A stretch of DNA of 64,000 bases from Anarhynchus alexandrinus (GCA_008711295.1 VUYV01000069.1:2881403-2945402), one strand, 5' to 3'; numbered from the stretch's first letter, positions 38,101-51,052 are shown. Program-made: numbers and translations. The notes: generated by a model not told the origin, from the letters alone.

Positions 38101-39597
38101 ATTCAAGATTGCCTCAGTCTACCTGTGTTGGCATTGATTCGGTGCTGTCAGACCATACCCAAGCTAGTGGTAAAAGCGAGTGACCTTCAGAGCTGTTGGT
38201 GCAATCCTAGCACGCCCCGTGTCACTGTACTTAGAGCTCAATGAGACGAAGAGTATGAAACTAAATACAAATGAGATTTACTTAACACAAAAGTATGTTT
38301 TGGAAAAACTAGAATAAGAAATGTATCCCAGTTTAGTGCAGCACTGGAACAGGCAAAATTATATGGAAAAAAAACCCCAGAAGCTCAAACTGAATTTAAT
38401 TCCTAAATGGTTGTCCAGGCACAACTGTGTTCAAGCATAAAATTATTGGCCATATTTTCTTCAGAACGTGAGTTTTCAGGGATGATTCTCTGAATAACCA
38501 AGACTGCTTTGAAGTGGCCAGGAGAGAATGAATCCTCTAGCTTCATGAATTAAAAAACAAAGCTGGTAATAGCAGTAGAAGTGTCATCACAGGCATAAAG
38601 GATCAGTTATCCTGCATGGCAAATGTTACTTCCAGATCTGTGAAGTAAACAGTGATTATTTGAATTGTTGTGGTCAGTACACATGCATGCACATACATAG
38701 ATGTGCAGGGACAAAACTGTGTTGCTTCACCAGTAAGGAAAAAGCCACACCCCAGCAGAAGGAAGATTTTAAAACTCATAAGCCAGACAAATCATGGCAA
38801 AACATGGGTCCTTGTGCCACAGTCAGCAGTGACAGATTTCGGTTGTCACCAACAACTGTTAGCTATATGCTTTTAAAAAATACTTTTGAGACCATAAATC
38901 GGAAGGGGCTTCTCGGTTTTAAAAGCTTGTTATTCATCTCCCATACCTCTTCCAGCCAAGGAAAGGAAACCAAACCAGGTTTTTAACACTAGTAAAAAAG
39001 CTGGCAGCTAATTACAGTAGCCATTGTATGAAATATACCCTGTGAATCTTTACTGTGGAGTGTATTCCAATTTATTATTTTTTTTGTATTTACAAAATAG
39101 GTAAAAGTAAAACCCCATTCTTCTTTATGTCTTCAACCCATCTTTTTCGGCAGAGGTACCGCAGAGTTCAGAAGCTGCATTGGCAAATAGCACCTGGTTG
39201 TTGCAGTCCCTCACTTTACCAATTAACGTTAAGAGCGCAGGTGCCTGACACACAGCAGGGAAAATGAAGCACCTTAGAAATGACTTCAAAGAAGCTGCAA
39301 AGATGAGTGGGGAAATGCAGAAAAGATAAATAAGGTCTGAATTCCATTTCTCAAAGGGGCTTGCCTCCGGTTGGGATTCTTAGATCTCAGCTTTCTCCCT
39401 GCTGAAGTAGCTTCATTTCAGCATAGCTGAAAAAACTGAAAGATAGCTGTAAAGATGGTACTGGTTTAATTCCAATTTGCTGTGTAATGCAAACTGCAGT
39501 CCATTTTCTCTAGTTTAAAAAAAAAAAAGAAAAAGACCTTTTTTTTCCTCAGGGATAAGGCTGTTTAAGACTACATTCTGGTTTCCATTCTTCACAT
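35119..39597. other. AT-rich tract without recognised genes
   Basis: Only short frames without recognisable domains. T-rich low-complexity sequence lies at 37205-37250. The frames at 36483-36677 (minus) and 38660-38986 (plus) have no supporting splice or start signals. Confidence 0.4.
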
Positions 39598-40465
39598 GGA
39601 ATCATAGAAATATTGGTTGGAATGGATCTTTGTAAGTCATCCAGTCCAGCCTGCCACTTGTGGCAAGACTGTTGCCAAATCTAAGTTACGTCAGCTGTGA
39701 CTTCATCTAGCTGAGTCTTGAAAATCTCCAAGAATGGAGTTTCCATGGCCTTTCTGGGTAACCTGTTCCAAGGTTCAGTATCTTCCTGGTGAGTAAGTTT
39801 TCCCTAATGCCCAGTATAGACTTCAACTTGAGGACATTGTCTGGAAAGTTTGACACCATCATTTTTGTAACTCCCTTTCAGTTAGTTCTTGTAGGCTGAA
39901 ATTAGTTCCTCTCAGCCTTCATCTCCTCCTTGTCCAGCTAAACATACTTTTCCCCTCAACCTCTCCATAGAACCATAGAATGGTTTGGATTGGAAGGGAC
40001 CTTAAAGATCATCTAGTTCCAACCCCCCTGCCACGGGCAGGGACACCTCCCACCAGACCAGGCTGCTCTCCTTGTAGGCCACATGACCTCTGCCTCAAGA
40101 GCCCTCTCTTGTACTTTCTCCAGTTATCTTAAATTTCTGCTCAAACTAGGTGGCACAAAGCTAGATGCACTATTCCACGTGTGCCTCACCAATGCCAAGT
40201 AGAAAGAGATGTAGTCACTTCCTGCAGTTTGCTGGCTGTAATCCTCCTAATGTGTGTATTTGCTTTATATGAGAGCACTTTATTGGCTTATATGCAACTT
40301 GAGACCCACCACGATGACCCCAGAAGCTTTTCAGCGGGGTTGTTTTTCAGCTGGTTGGTTCCCAGTCTGTCGCAATGCATCCAAGTTTTCTGCCTCAAGT
40401 GCTGAACTTGGCGCTTCTCATGGAACTTGGAACTTCACAAAGTTCCTGTTGGCTTGATCCCCAAT
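39598..40465 (-). mobile_element. Old CR1 fragment, split by a younger CR1
   Basis: The 3' end begins GGAATCATAGAAATATTGG on the plus strand. The body follows the CR1 ORF2 C-terminal region in reverse complement, for example GTGCCTCACCAATGCCAAG near 40180 and GTGCTGAACTTGGCGCTTC near 40400. It is heavily diverged with no intact frame. It is interrupted at 39967-40065 by another CR1 and resumes in register afterward. The right-hand limit near 40465 is approximate. Confidence 0.85.
39967..40065 (-). mobile_element. Young short CR1 inserted in the older CR1
   Basis: ATAGAACCATAGAATGG, then TTGGAAGGGACCTTAAAGAT and CCACGGGCAGGGACACCTCC, form a 99-bp severely 5'-truncated CR1 3' end. It is flanked by CTCTCC on both sides (39961-39966 and 40066-40071). 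Removing it with one copy restores the older CR1 text CTCAACCTCTCCTTGTAGG. Confidence 0.9.
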
Positions 40466-43400
40466 ATCTCGTTGAACTGAAAGCGATACTTCTCAGAACA
40501 GAGTTTTTCATCCAATGTCTGTAATGCTGTAGAGTTAGTCTGGCATGGTACTTGCAAAGTTTGAAGATTTTAGTGGCAAATAACTTTGTAATAAGTGTTT
40601 CCAAACAAAATCTTTGGCCCAAATTTGCCACTTTGTTGTAATTGTTTTAGTGCTGTAGAATTAGTCAGGTTTCATTTGCAGAAATGGTGTAATGTAGGAA
40701 TGAACAAGACTTATGCCTTAACTGTAACCTTGTTTTCTCTAACCTTGAAGCCACTTTCAGGTTTGAACTAGCCTGTGGTGTAATTTTATAGCAAATACGA
40801 TGGATCCTAAAAGAAATTTTGAAGAGAGCTGAATTGACTCAAGGTGTCCCAGGGTGAGACCTAGAATTGTTCATAGTGACAGATGTTTGCAGATCTCTGA
40901 AGAGATTCTGTATAAATCAAGAATATCTACATGCAGATTTGCAAATTAAATCTCTGTTCATTTCATGTGGGCTCAACTACTTGAGGAGGAGGAGGGGAGA
41001 ATAATATTAACCTTATCCCTTTTTTAGAAATGCACTAATGTTGATTGAATTTTACCTTTATTGCTATCAAATGCTGTTTACCAGCTGGTAGGATAGTATG
41101 CCTAAGACTTCGCCTATTGGTCCTTCACAGCATGGTTACAACTTTATAACGAAATCACAAGCTCATAGAGGCAAAACCACAGCTGTTTAAGCTCATAAAA
41201 TAAGTGGTTTACAAGAAAAAGCATAATCAGTAGTATCAAGTATTTTGTCAATTATATTAGCAACAGAAAAATAGTAAACGATGCCTATTTGACAAGAGAC
41301 TTTTTAAGATGTTATATTTGCATAATGCTTGTCTTTTCATACTACAGAAAGCAACAAGACATCATAAAAGAGATATATCCATTATTCATGAATTTAAATA
41401 ATCTGACTTGCATGTGGAAAATAAGACTGAACTAGATTTTATATTGTTACAGTGTTGCCTGTATTTTTTTTTAAAAAAAAACAACAATTATTGTTTGTTG
41501 TTTATTAACTAATCCCGTTTCTTCAGAGGCTGATTCATTGTATGATCCTGCAGTTGGTAAATTAAATATTTTCTTATTAACTTCAGTATAATTGACACCT
41601 TATATGACTCAGAGTGCTGAGAGTAAACAACTCAGGCAGAATTATCCTGTCACATCTGTGGGGCTGATTAGATGTAAACATCAGTCATGACAATTTAGGT
41701 TTGCTGTAGTGCATGTGACTTCTCCAGATGCCCTTGTACTATAAGCATGGACGTCGACTGAGACTGCTCACCAGATCTATGTTGCTTTCAAAAGACAAAA
41801 GTAATTTGGAAAAAAAGTAACGTTTTTCCATTGCTCCATCCTGGTTTTTAGGCAAAAACTGTTTATCTCAGCACAGAATTAGTGACTACGTATAATCATC
41901 AATGGAAGATGCATAAAGCTAACTAGTCCATATCCGTTTACCTAAATAATATATGGAACAACCGTACTACAAAAAATAACCCCTGAAATTTGGTTAGCTC
42001 AAAATCCTTGGATCTCTGGGGTTTTTCAGCTCTCCTGAATATGTTCCAGGTACTCTTTCTATGGGCTTTATACTCATTTCCTGAACATAAACTCTTCTGT
42101 CTTTCCAGTGAAAAATTGCAATGAAGCAACTCTGTTGTTCAGTGCAACAGCTCTGCAGCTGCGATGTGCAGCTCTGAAGTGCAGATGAGAGGCTGTTGCA
42201 TCAGTTCTAAAGCTCCATCGTCTCCCTCCCACAGTCACCCCAGGGAGATCTTAGAATATCTCTCACTCTCTATATTCAGGCTTTTTCTTTCCAACTCTTA
42301 AAGAACAGTCACAACTTGACCAAGCTCCCTTTGTTTTTCTGAATCTACAACTTTATATTCTTTAATGATAATGGTGTATTTTGTAGAGAGTGGGTTATCC
42401 AGTAATAGTGTTACTGTAGCTGTGGCAGGCTGTGGATGTAAAATGAAGGTTTATAGGTATATGTAACATCTCTTAATTATTTTGTTATTTGAAAAATTCT
42501 ATAGAGCAATGAAGCCTTCTCTGATGTTGGTCTGAGGCAAAGTGAGGGATGCTGGTACAAGGCTTGATTAATATATAGTTAAAGGAGGAAAATATAATGA
42601 GAATTTATATAGATTTATGGAAAAATGAGATTGTTAGTTGCAAAACAGATCCTTCCTCACCAATTTCGTATTTTTGTATCCTACCAAAGATATTCTTTAA
42701 TCTTTGCTTCTACTGTTGATTAACTGGCTCATTTTTCTTTGATGAAGCTCAATTTGAACTAGGAAAATGCTGTGTTCCTATCCAGTGATGTGATTGGGAA
42801 TCTTTAAGACTCCCTGAACAGGACAGAGCCCTTTGGAGCTCACTTTGGCTTTGTGACCCTTTACAAATGGATTAGAGGTCAAGATTTTTGTATTTAATAC
42901 TGTTTAAATTTATATCTTACTGTGGTAGACACTATTATGAGACAACTAACTGATCTAATTACATGGACTGGAGCCCATTCCATTGTAACTAAAACTTCTT
43001 CTGTAGATTCACTAATATAAGCCAAATTTTAGATTTGTTTTGCAAATCTCCAAACCTGAACAACAGTTTTGGAGCTGCTGTCTGCTGATCTTGTAATCCA
43101 TGCGGGACCTCACTTGAAAAAGAAAGAATAGGTATTTACTTTACAGAAAGGCTGATGATTCAAGTCATGTTGCCAATATGGATTCCATGACTAGACCAGC
43201 TTGCCGTTGTGATTCTGTAGAGCATTATATACTGCAAGAGGAACAGAACTCTCCAACGTGAGGCATAAGGGCATACAGAATTCTCTGAGGTTCCTCATGA
43301 TTGCTGCAAGCCAAAGAGAATATGATGACAAGCACTTGGGGTACATTAAATTGGAATAGGAAGTCTTGTAAATGATACTTATTAAAAATATATATGTATT

Positions 43401-43599
43401 ATTTCTTGTATTTTTAAGAACAAGTGGGCAGAAGCATTCAATTTTCCTTCTTTGTATCATTATTTCTTGTTCCTCTATAATGTCTTTTCTCTGTAATACA
43501 GTCTTTGGGTTGTCTTCTCGTACAGATGCCATTCCCAGCTTTGTTTTCTAACCATTCTCCTGACTGTATTTGCATATGTATGTTCTTTATATGTTCTTT
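40466..43599. other. AT-rich tract without recognised genes
   Basis: No convincing open frame. An A/T palindromic patch lies near 41470-41510. Nothing else was recognised. Confidence 0.4.
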
Positions 43600-43925
43600 C
43601 ACTTTGTGGGTCCAGAATAGTATAGTAGGACACCTCAGTGATTTATAAAAATGGTGAAATACACTCTTATTTCCTCTCAGCGTCTTTATTGTGTCTAACA
43701 CTGTTTGCATTAGTATTCTCTGTCACAGCACATTGAACTGTGGTTTTAATCTCAAGACTTTTTCATTGCTGAGTGGTACAGTTAGTTTGGAACTCGACAT
43801 GTTGTTCCTTTCCGTGTGCATTACCTTGCATTTGCCAGCACTTAATGTTGTCTGCTTGACATGCAGACTTACTCTGACTTACTCTCTCAGTTCTTCTGGA
43901 CCTCCTCCCATTGACCTTCTGCACC
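43600..43925 (-). mobile_element. Ancient CR1/L3-like LINE fragment
   Basis: In reverse complement the text follows the ORF2 C-terminal region of old CR1/L3-type elements: TGGGTCCAGAATAG, ACCTCAGTGATTTATAAA, TGCATTACCTTGCATTTGCC and, at the end, CCTCCTCCCATTGACC. The match is by recalled consensus wording only, strongly diverged, with both limits uncertain. Open frames overlapping it (43191-43710 minus, 43691-43963 plus) are by-products. Confidence 0.6.
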
Positions 43926-45684
43926 AGCGTGAGATTCCACGCAGCGTTTCGCAGTTTAGATGAAATGAAGGCTGTGGCTCTTAGTTTGAAGTAGCTTTGA
44001 TGTTTTTGTAGGAAGCCTGCTTATCCATAATTTTCTCAGTTTTGAAGAATTATGTGGTTTTTTTCTAAGACATTGTACTTTCCGAGCACTGATAAATGCT
44101 TGCAACCTTACATTTACTTAACAAAGTATTTTTCCCTGAAAGCGAGAAATTGATATTTTTGGGAATACTCTTAGAAATGCTGCAGTAAGCAATTCTTCTT
44201 GAAAATGTTAAATGTTTTGTTTCATGGCTTGGGCCACTCATTTAGGGTATTGGAGAAGTGCTTCAGTTCTTCCCTTTCCCTGAAGAGGATTTGAACTCAT
44301 AGGACTTAACTCCTGAATCAGGCAATTTTAGCTCAGTGAAAGAGTGCTCTTAATCTCCACTTGAAATTGCTCCACTTTTAAATGGCATGCTTAAATATTC
44401 ATTGGGCCAGAAAGAGAGAATGTGTGTTGTAAGGTGATGCTTTGGATTTAATCCCAAATCATTTGATTGTTTCAGTGTTTTCTATCAAAAGAACTGTGTG
44501 CATGGATTTAAGCGCATGTGGTTTTTATTTAAATTCCACTTTGGGCACCTACATCCTTCTACGAAACCGGAGTTAAATGCTTCCCAACTCAGGCAACAGC
44601 TGAACAAGCATTTTAGAATCTAAATTTTGGCCTTTGGCACTGAAGACACATAGTGGTGGTACCTAAAAGCTGCGATGATCTGTCTTGCACATGTGTGAAC
44701 TTCGGGACTATTTATAAGCTTAAATTGTTTTTCCATTTAGCTCAAGTATGTGGTCTGATTAACCAGCATTAGACATTTCATTCCTTTACCTACCTTCAAG
44801 TTTGAGAAAGCTATTGTAAACTTGCACCCTTTCAGCATACATACACCTCATATTTCAGCCTTGCTGTCTTATTTCCATTTATATCAATGGCTGTAGGAAT
44901 AGGAATGTACATGTTTTGTTTGAATTACGAAAAATTTGTTTCTTTAATGTTGAAGATGGAGTTTCTTGAACTCCTTTAAATTGCTGGCTTTCCAAGCTAT
45001 TTTTTCAAAGTACTTGTTTAAAGGTTAATAGACTTAACTCTTAGGAAGTATCATCCTCTAACAGGAAGTCTTTGTTATCTCACCATAGAATATGCTTCCT
45101 GCAGGTCAGGGTTAGGTAATACTCCATTACTCTCATCAAGTCTACGTGTTCATTTTGATCCATTTGGTTACACAGATAAAGAGGAGAACATGTTGACATG
45201 TGTGGGGTACAGTGCCAGCAGTCAGCTAAAGTAAGATGATCGTGCATCTTTTTCCCTACCAATTCCTGGATTATTGGCATGCATTTTCCGGCGAAGGTTT
45301 TTTAATATTGTGGAATTGTAGGATTATAAATGATTACACTTCACTGTTTAGCCAGGTCATTACTAGGAAAATAAAACAAGTTTCCTGCAGTAATATGTAT
45401 CAATTTTAGTTCTGGACTGAGATTATTTTATGCTTAGTCACATGTCAGTTTGAAATGCAGTTTAATGAGCCTAATTCATTCCAAATTTGAGGAATTAACT
45501 TCTGACACATTCAGACTTTTGCAAAAGTAACGGTCTGAATTTCATGGCCTGTAGTTACAGCTAGGACTGAAGTAATGTGGAGTATCAAAAGTTCCTCTGA
45601 AATCTCTCAGTACCGTGCAGAATTGGAATTGCAAGCATGTGCCCCTGCATTGGGGGACCAGGCTTCCTGATTTAAGATATAGTA
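43926..45684. other. Non-coding stretch, nothing recognised
   Basis: Short frames only. A TAGCTCAGT motif near 44329 resembles a tRNA D-arm but has no matching T-arm or acceptor stem. Confidence 0.4.
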
Positions 45685-45796
45685 CATAGAATCATAGAAT
45701 GGTTTTGGGTTGGAAGGGACCATAAAGATCATCGAGTTCCAACCCCCCTGCCATGGGCAGGGACACCTCCCACCAGACCAGTTTGCTCAAAGCCCC
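45685..45796 (-). mobile_element. CR1 3'-terminal fragment
   Basis: CATAGAATCATAGAATGG, followed by TTGGGTTGGAAGGGACCATA, a CCATGGGCAGGGACACCTCC block and CCAGTTTGCTCAAAGCC. It is well preserved, 5'-truncated to about 110 bp, and of the same general type as the insert at 39967. Confidence 0.95.
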
Positions 45797-48700
45797 ATTA
45801 TCAAAGAATTGAAGAAGGTTTGCTGTCCTTGGTGCAACCTTGTGCCTTGCTTTTCTTGAGTTTAGCAGAGGTCTGGCTGCCTGGTGTAGCTGTTTAGAAC
45901 AATTCTGTGTCTGTGTAAAAGTTCAGACAGTCACACTTCCCAGAGTGGTCAACAGCAGACTTGCAGTGGAGAAGCGGAATTGCATATTGGAGATAGAAAG
46001 AGTCTAAGAAAAGGCAGCATGTATCTTCAAGAAGTGTATTATATTTATGTTTCTGGTTGGCATTCATTTTGGTGGCATTTGCACAAGTTATTCTTGCTAA
46101 AGATTAACTTAAACTATGTCGCAGCTCTTGGTGTCAAGGCTTATCTAATCATCAGAGCGTGAGTGCCAGTATTTATTAGTTTTTGAGGAAGCTAAACCTA
46201 CTTCAGTGAAAATTTATGATCATACTAAGTTTCTCTAAATACAGTATTTTTTTTTTCACTAAAGTATCAAAAAAAGATTGTGTTTGTCTCAAGGCACTTT
46301 GAAATATTTGACAAGAGGATTTGTGTAATGGATTTTCAAAGTAGTACTGTCCGATACAGCTTGCATACATTTATCATAAATATAGTAGAATGGAAGAATG
46401 CATTTTTTTGCATTATTTTTCTTTGGTTTACATTTAAGGCATAGATGCCTAAATTATATTTCTTCTTTGTGATCTAATACAATATGTTTGATTAAGGAGC
46501 ATATTACAATACTTCTATTTTTAAAATATTCTCTGACTCTGGGTTAACTACTTTTTTTTTTATTTATTTTCTGCGTATATCTTTTTTTACCAATGACATT
46601 CCCTGTGTTTATTCAGGAGACACTTTTGTTCAAGGAGTTGGAATCTGTTCCTCCCCTTGATTTTTGTAGGACTGGAAATCTTCTATTACATTCTCACTTA
46701 AAAAAGGGGAAAGCCTAATAATTCCATTGGTGCTTCTTTAACTTTCTCTGTGGCAATGATGGTTCTGTAGGCAACAGAGACCACATCTAGCTGCTACTGA
46801 AGCCAGAAAAGTCTTTCTCTTTTAATCTCAACGGAGGGTGAATCAGATTTCATGAGAATGGATGATAGCTTTTAGATCAAAGGTACCAGTATGTTGCTGT
46901 GGGATGAAGATGTATCTCAGCACTCTGTTCTGTCCTTTCCTTGAATGCAGAGCACTGCTGTAATATGTTACAACCCAGTACTGCAGCCTCAGCCTGCAGA
47001 GCCAATACTGCCGCAATTAAGCAGCCTATTCTATTCGATTTGAAATTTGTTTTAAAACATTTTCCATTTAGAAAGTGAAACTGTCTGCTTGCATGTTCCT
47101 GGTTCCAAACTGAGCTGAATGCTGTGGCTTTCTGCAGCTCTTACGTCTTGCTCCTGGAGCAGGAAGATCTCCCTTTCACCGGATTATTCCCTGGCTGTGA
47201 TTGAAGGCAGTGGTGACTGTAACTTGTCTGAGGGCTTCGGCTGAGGACTTCCTGTGTAGTATTTGCCAGACGCTTTTCATCTTAACTCACACCTGTATCA
47301 ACATTCGGACCCCTAAAATAAGGCTACTAGCTGAGAGAAAAGACTTTTTGGGGTGCTACAGAGCTGAGAGCAGTCAGCATCCTCTGGGAGGTGCTAGTGC
47401 TTTACGGTATTGCATTCCCAGCCTGTACCTTGTGGGGCGTATCTTCCTAAGGAGGCACTGGATGCTGTTTATTCTTACGGAACTCGGGGAAGCTGAGGAG
47501 GAGCAGTCTTGAAAACCCAGTCTCTTAAAAGCATTCTACTCATTATAGTCAAAGCATTAAAATATTATATTTACTCATTTTAGATCAATTATCTCTGTGG
47601 CACTATAAGGGTATTTGGAATTGCTGCTAATTAAAAAAAAAATATTCTGGAATCTTTGCAAATTTCCCTTTCCAGTACAGAATGAAGGATTTTAATGAGA
47701 AAAACAGAACATTGTTCCTGCATTTAACAGTCCCTATGATGGTACGTCCATCTATGATGATACTAAACAAGGAAACCATTGTAGTCACTTGTTTTTATTC
47801 AAGCCTAGTTGCACATACCTTGTTTTAACTGGCATAATTATGGCCATAATGCAGCAAAATCTGGAGATGATCCTCTGTTCTTTCAGGGGACAAATAATGT
47901 AAAGAGAAGAGATTTACCAAGGCCATATCAATAAAGTAAGTATCTCCATATTTTTCTTGTCAGCCTTTCACATGCTTAGTGGTTATTTAAGCTTGCTAAA
48001 AGGAGCCATTACTGTAGCACTAAAGTATTGAATTTTAATTTTCTCAGTGTAAATAATTCAGACAACTACTCTGGCTACCTCTTGCTTTGGAGAGGTCTCT
48101 TACTACCTTTGCTCCAGGTGGAATGGCTTCTGCAGCTCTGCTTACATGTCTCTCACCTCTGCATTAAAAAGCTCCTGCTGTCTTTTATGCACAGATTAGA
48201 AACCAGTATTGTTTATGTGGCAACCCTGTAGTAGGGGAAAAAAAAAAAGAAACAAAGGTTAAATTGAAATTTTGGCATAGTTCTGTTTTTCACACTTTTT
48301 TAATACTTCAGAAAATTAGCAGGCCTATTGTATCACCTCAGTGCATTTCAAGTATTTAGCAGCTTTTTAAAGCAGCACTAAAACTTTATAATAAAAGGAC
48401 TTTATCTTAGTATTATTTTGGGGTTTCAGGCTTTAATCCAACTTGCTGTAGCATCATAATATTGTAGTTGAAAAACACTCTCAAAAGGCATTTTTAGTTT
48501 ACATTGAAGTTCCTTTTATCTTTTAATGGTATGACATATTAATGCCAAGGTTTGGGGCATTTTTTTAAACTATGGTTACCTACAGAAAATCTGCTGAATA
48601 TATGATCTGATTCTCGAGGTTGCTAGATAGCTTCAGTGCCCAGAAAACACAGGACTGCAGAGTTTGGTTCAAAGCCTAAATTTGTCAGATCTGTTAGCCT

Positions 48701-48812
48701 AGGAAGTTTCCAAAGCTCTTGAGGTGAAGCTAAGCTCATTTTTTATAAAAACAAAGCACAGGCAAGTCTCGGGTCAACTAGTGTCTGCGTGCCAGCTTTC
48801 AGTCTGGGAATG
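45797..48812. other. Non-coding stretch with one splice-bounded candidate
   Basis: No recognisable gene. The most exon-like piece is 47887-47935, described separately. The 103-codon frame at 47201-47512 has no domain I recognise. Confidence 0.4.
47887..47935 (+). other. Splice-bounded segment, possible non-coding exon
   Basis: A consensus acceptor (GATCCTCTGTTCTTTCAG) and a near-perfect donor (ATAAA|GTAAGTAT) bracket 49 nt. All three frames contain a stop (one only at its end, after GTNNVKRRDLPRPYQ), so it could be a 3'UTR or lncRNA exon, or a chance pairing of sites. Confidence 0.2.
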
Positions 48813-48821
48813 TATAAATAG
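48813..48821 (+). promoter_or_regulatory. TATA box (TATAAATAG)
   Basis: A consensus TATA box 107 bp upstream of a Kozak ATG (48928), within the left edge of a patch unusually rich in CpG for this window (48885-48990). The expected start of transcription would be near 48845. No transcript evidence is available. Confidence 0.35.
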
Positions 48822-48927
48822 CAGTCGAAGTAGGAAGAAGCATTTGACCAACTGCATAGCTGTGTGCAATTGCATAACGCTACGTCGCTGAACCTTCCCA
48901 GCAAAGCACATCGCTTCAGGCAGGGCC

Positions 48928-49101
48928 ATGGCGCGATCCCTGCAGGTCTCGGTCCCCACGTCGGATTCCGTGGCTTTGCACTGTCCCCTTTGCTGGCAGC
49001 TTTACTGCCCTGGTTCACTGGATCACCAGCTTCTGGTACAGATAATATGGCATTTTACCTGTTTGGGTCCACCAAACCCGTCTCTGAGTTTAGCTGCATG
49101 A
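48928..49101 (+). CDS. Candidate 57-residue small ORF downstream of a TATA box
   Basis: The ATG at 48928 sits in GGGCCATGGCG, with purine at -3 and G at +4, a strong vertebrate initiation context. The frame runs 57 codons to TGA at 49099-49101. The N-terminus reads MARSLQVSVPTSDSVALHC and the rest is Leu/Cys/Trp-rich, ending PSLSLAA; no domain is recognised. The start lies in the window's clearest CpG cluster, 107 bp after TATAAATAG. No splice site, signal peptide or nearby AATAAA was identified. It may be a micropeptide gene, a first exon, a remnant of an old promoter-bearing repeat, or chance. Confidence 0.22.
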   Translation: MARSLQVSVPTSDSVALHCPLCWQLYCPGSLDHQLLVQIIWHFTCLGPPNPSLSLAA

Positions 49102-51026
49102 CATCTACATCTCATCAGCTTCCAAGATCCGCCTAAAAGCATTTTCGGCATGCCCTCCTGCAACATGCCCTGTCTGACCTGTAATCAAATCCCCTCTGAT
49201 CTCTGGTTGATTTGCTCAGGTTATGAGATTTGCTCCCTGAATGCATGGAAAGCCTGTTTGCACTGGGGTATTCCCAAACCCAACAGCAACGCAGGGAGAG
49301 CTGCTCTCTGCTGTACAGGCCAGGTAACACTGGGGACAAGATAAGGTGTTTCTCTGCCAGGATCAAATACATCTTGGTGTATGAAGTATATTTCAGACAA
49401 TATTAGTAAAACAATTGGGATCTGAATCCTCCTAAGAATATAATTTGCTGTCTTGTCCCCCAAAGCTTAATCCAGACTCTTGTAGCTACAAGCCATGGCT
49501 CCCCAGACGATGCACACGTAGGTTACCCAGACCTAGACAGTGAAAACGGGGAGTTCTTGTGCTCCTGTAGGATCGCTGTCCTTCACCTCAGAGTCTCCCC
49601 ATGTTCACTCACGTTTTACAGTGTTTGCTCTTGGGTCGTGAGGTACCTGGGAAACAGCTACACTGTGCAGGGGAGCGTGCTGCAGAAATTTTGAAGTCTT
49701 TCAGGCAAGAGAAATAAGAAAGATGGGCTTTACAAAGAGATTTCTAAGAAGTTATTCTATATTCTTACACGACTGACACAGGACACCCAGCGCTTTGTGA
49801 AAGAGTAGAATTTATGCACCTGATTTCCTCTTGAGTGTTTCGGGGGGATTTGATCTAGACCCGGACTCTTCTGACAATCAAGATGGTTCTTCTATGTGAG
49901 AAAGCATGGCCTTTAAACCTCTCATCTGAAGGTCTAAAACCCAGCTCTGATGTTTGTTTTCACTCCCTCAACTCTTTAATTTTCCTTTTTTATATCTCTG
50001 TGGACAACATAAGGAGAAGCAATTCCCCAACCGAACTCCCTGCACAGCTTTTTCGGTTATTGATTGTCTCACAAGGAGAAGAGCTGATTTCCAGTTTCCT
50101 GTCCTGAAGCATATAAATTCTGATTAAAAAAAAAATCCAAAAAACCTCCAGAAAGCAAAATGGACAATTTTAGGACTGCGTATATAACCAAGAGTTCGTA
50201 ACATGCAGTTTTCCTAGCTTTTAACATGGGAACAGCACGTCTGACATTTGCTGTAGATAAAACTACTCTATTCAGTACTGGACGGGTAAAACCAAATCAG
50301 CAGACAAATTTTTATTTCAATCAGTAGAACAAAGCGGTAGGCATGAAGTCTTTTCTTTCCTTCTTGTGCATCATAGCCTGATTTGGTAAGATCAGGAGGA
50401 GAAAGGCCTAAGTCTGTTGGAGGTCTTGGGTACCACAGGATGAAGTAAGCCTAGCTGCTTCTTTGCATGTGCTGGTTAATGCTTAAGAGCTCTCCCAGGA
50501 TATGTCCTGCTGGTGCACACGTAACCTCCTACTCAGCTTCAGCTGTTCCAGAGGGGATCTCAGAGATACAGCTGGGAAATTTTAAACTATATGACAGCAA
50601 TTTTGGACAGAATACCGAGTCAACCTGGTTTCGATAAATGCAGCCAGAGAAGGTGGTCTTAAGACAGTAGATCTGTGCCAGGCTTGTCTGGTATAAGAAG
50701 GGGAAAATTCATGGCTAATTTACGTTAAACAGAAGATTTGCATTCTTAAATTTAGTCACTAAAACGTGTGGCCTAGTTTTCAGAGATTCTGCAGACCCAA
50801 TTGGTTTTTTATTAAGAAAATACTAATTGCATTTTTGATGTAGAAGAGGCATTTAAAGGAACACTGATGACAGTGTTTCTTCCCTCTTCAATGCAAAATC
50901 CATGTTTCAACTTAGGTGCTCTGTATAGCCATAACAGGAGACTTGCCTGCCTCTCATGTGCATACAACTGAGTCCTTACAGGGCAGCTCTCTATTTAAAA
51001 GGTTGTGGGGGAATGTTACTGACAGC

Positions 51027-51052
51027 AAAAAAAAAATAAAATAAAATAAAAT
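51027..51052. repeat. (AAAAT)n microsatellite
   Basis: A-run followed by four AAAAT-type units. Confidence 0.9.

Noticed and set aside
44326..44345. TAGCTCAGT motif resembling a tRNA D-arm
   Set aside because: No acceptor stem, anticodon arm or GGTTCRA T-arm at the right distance.
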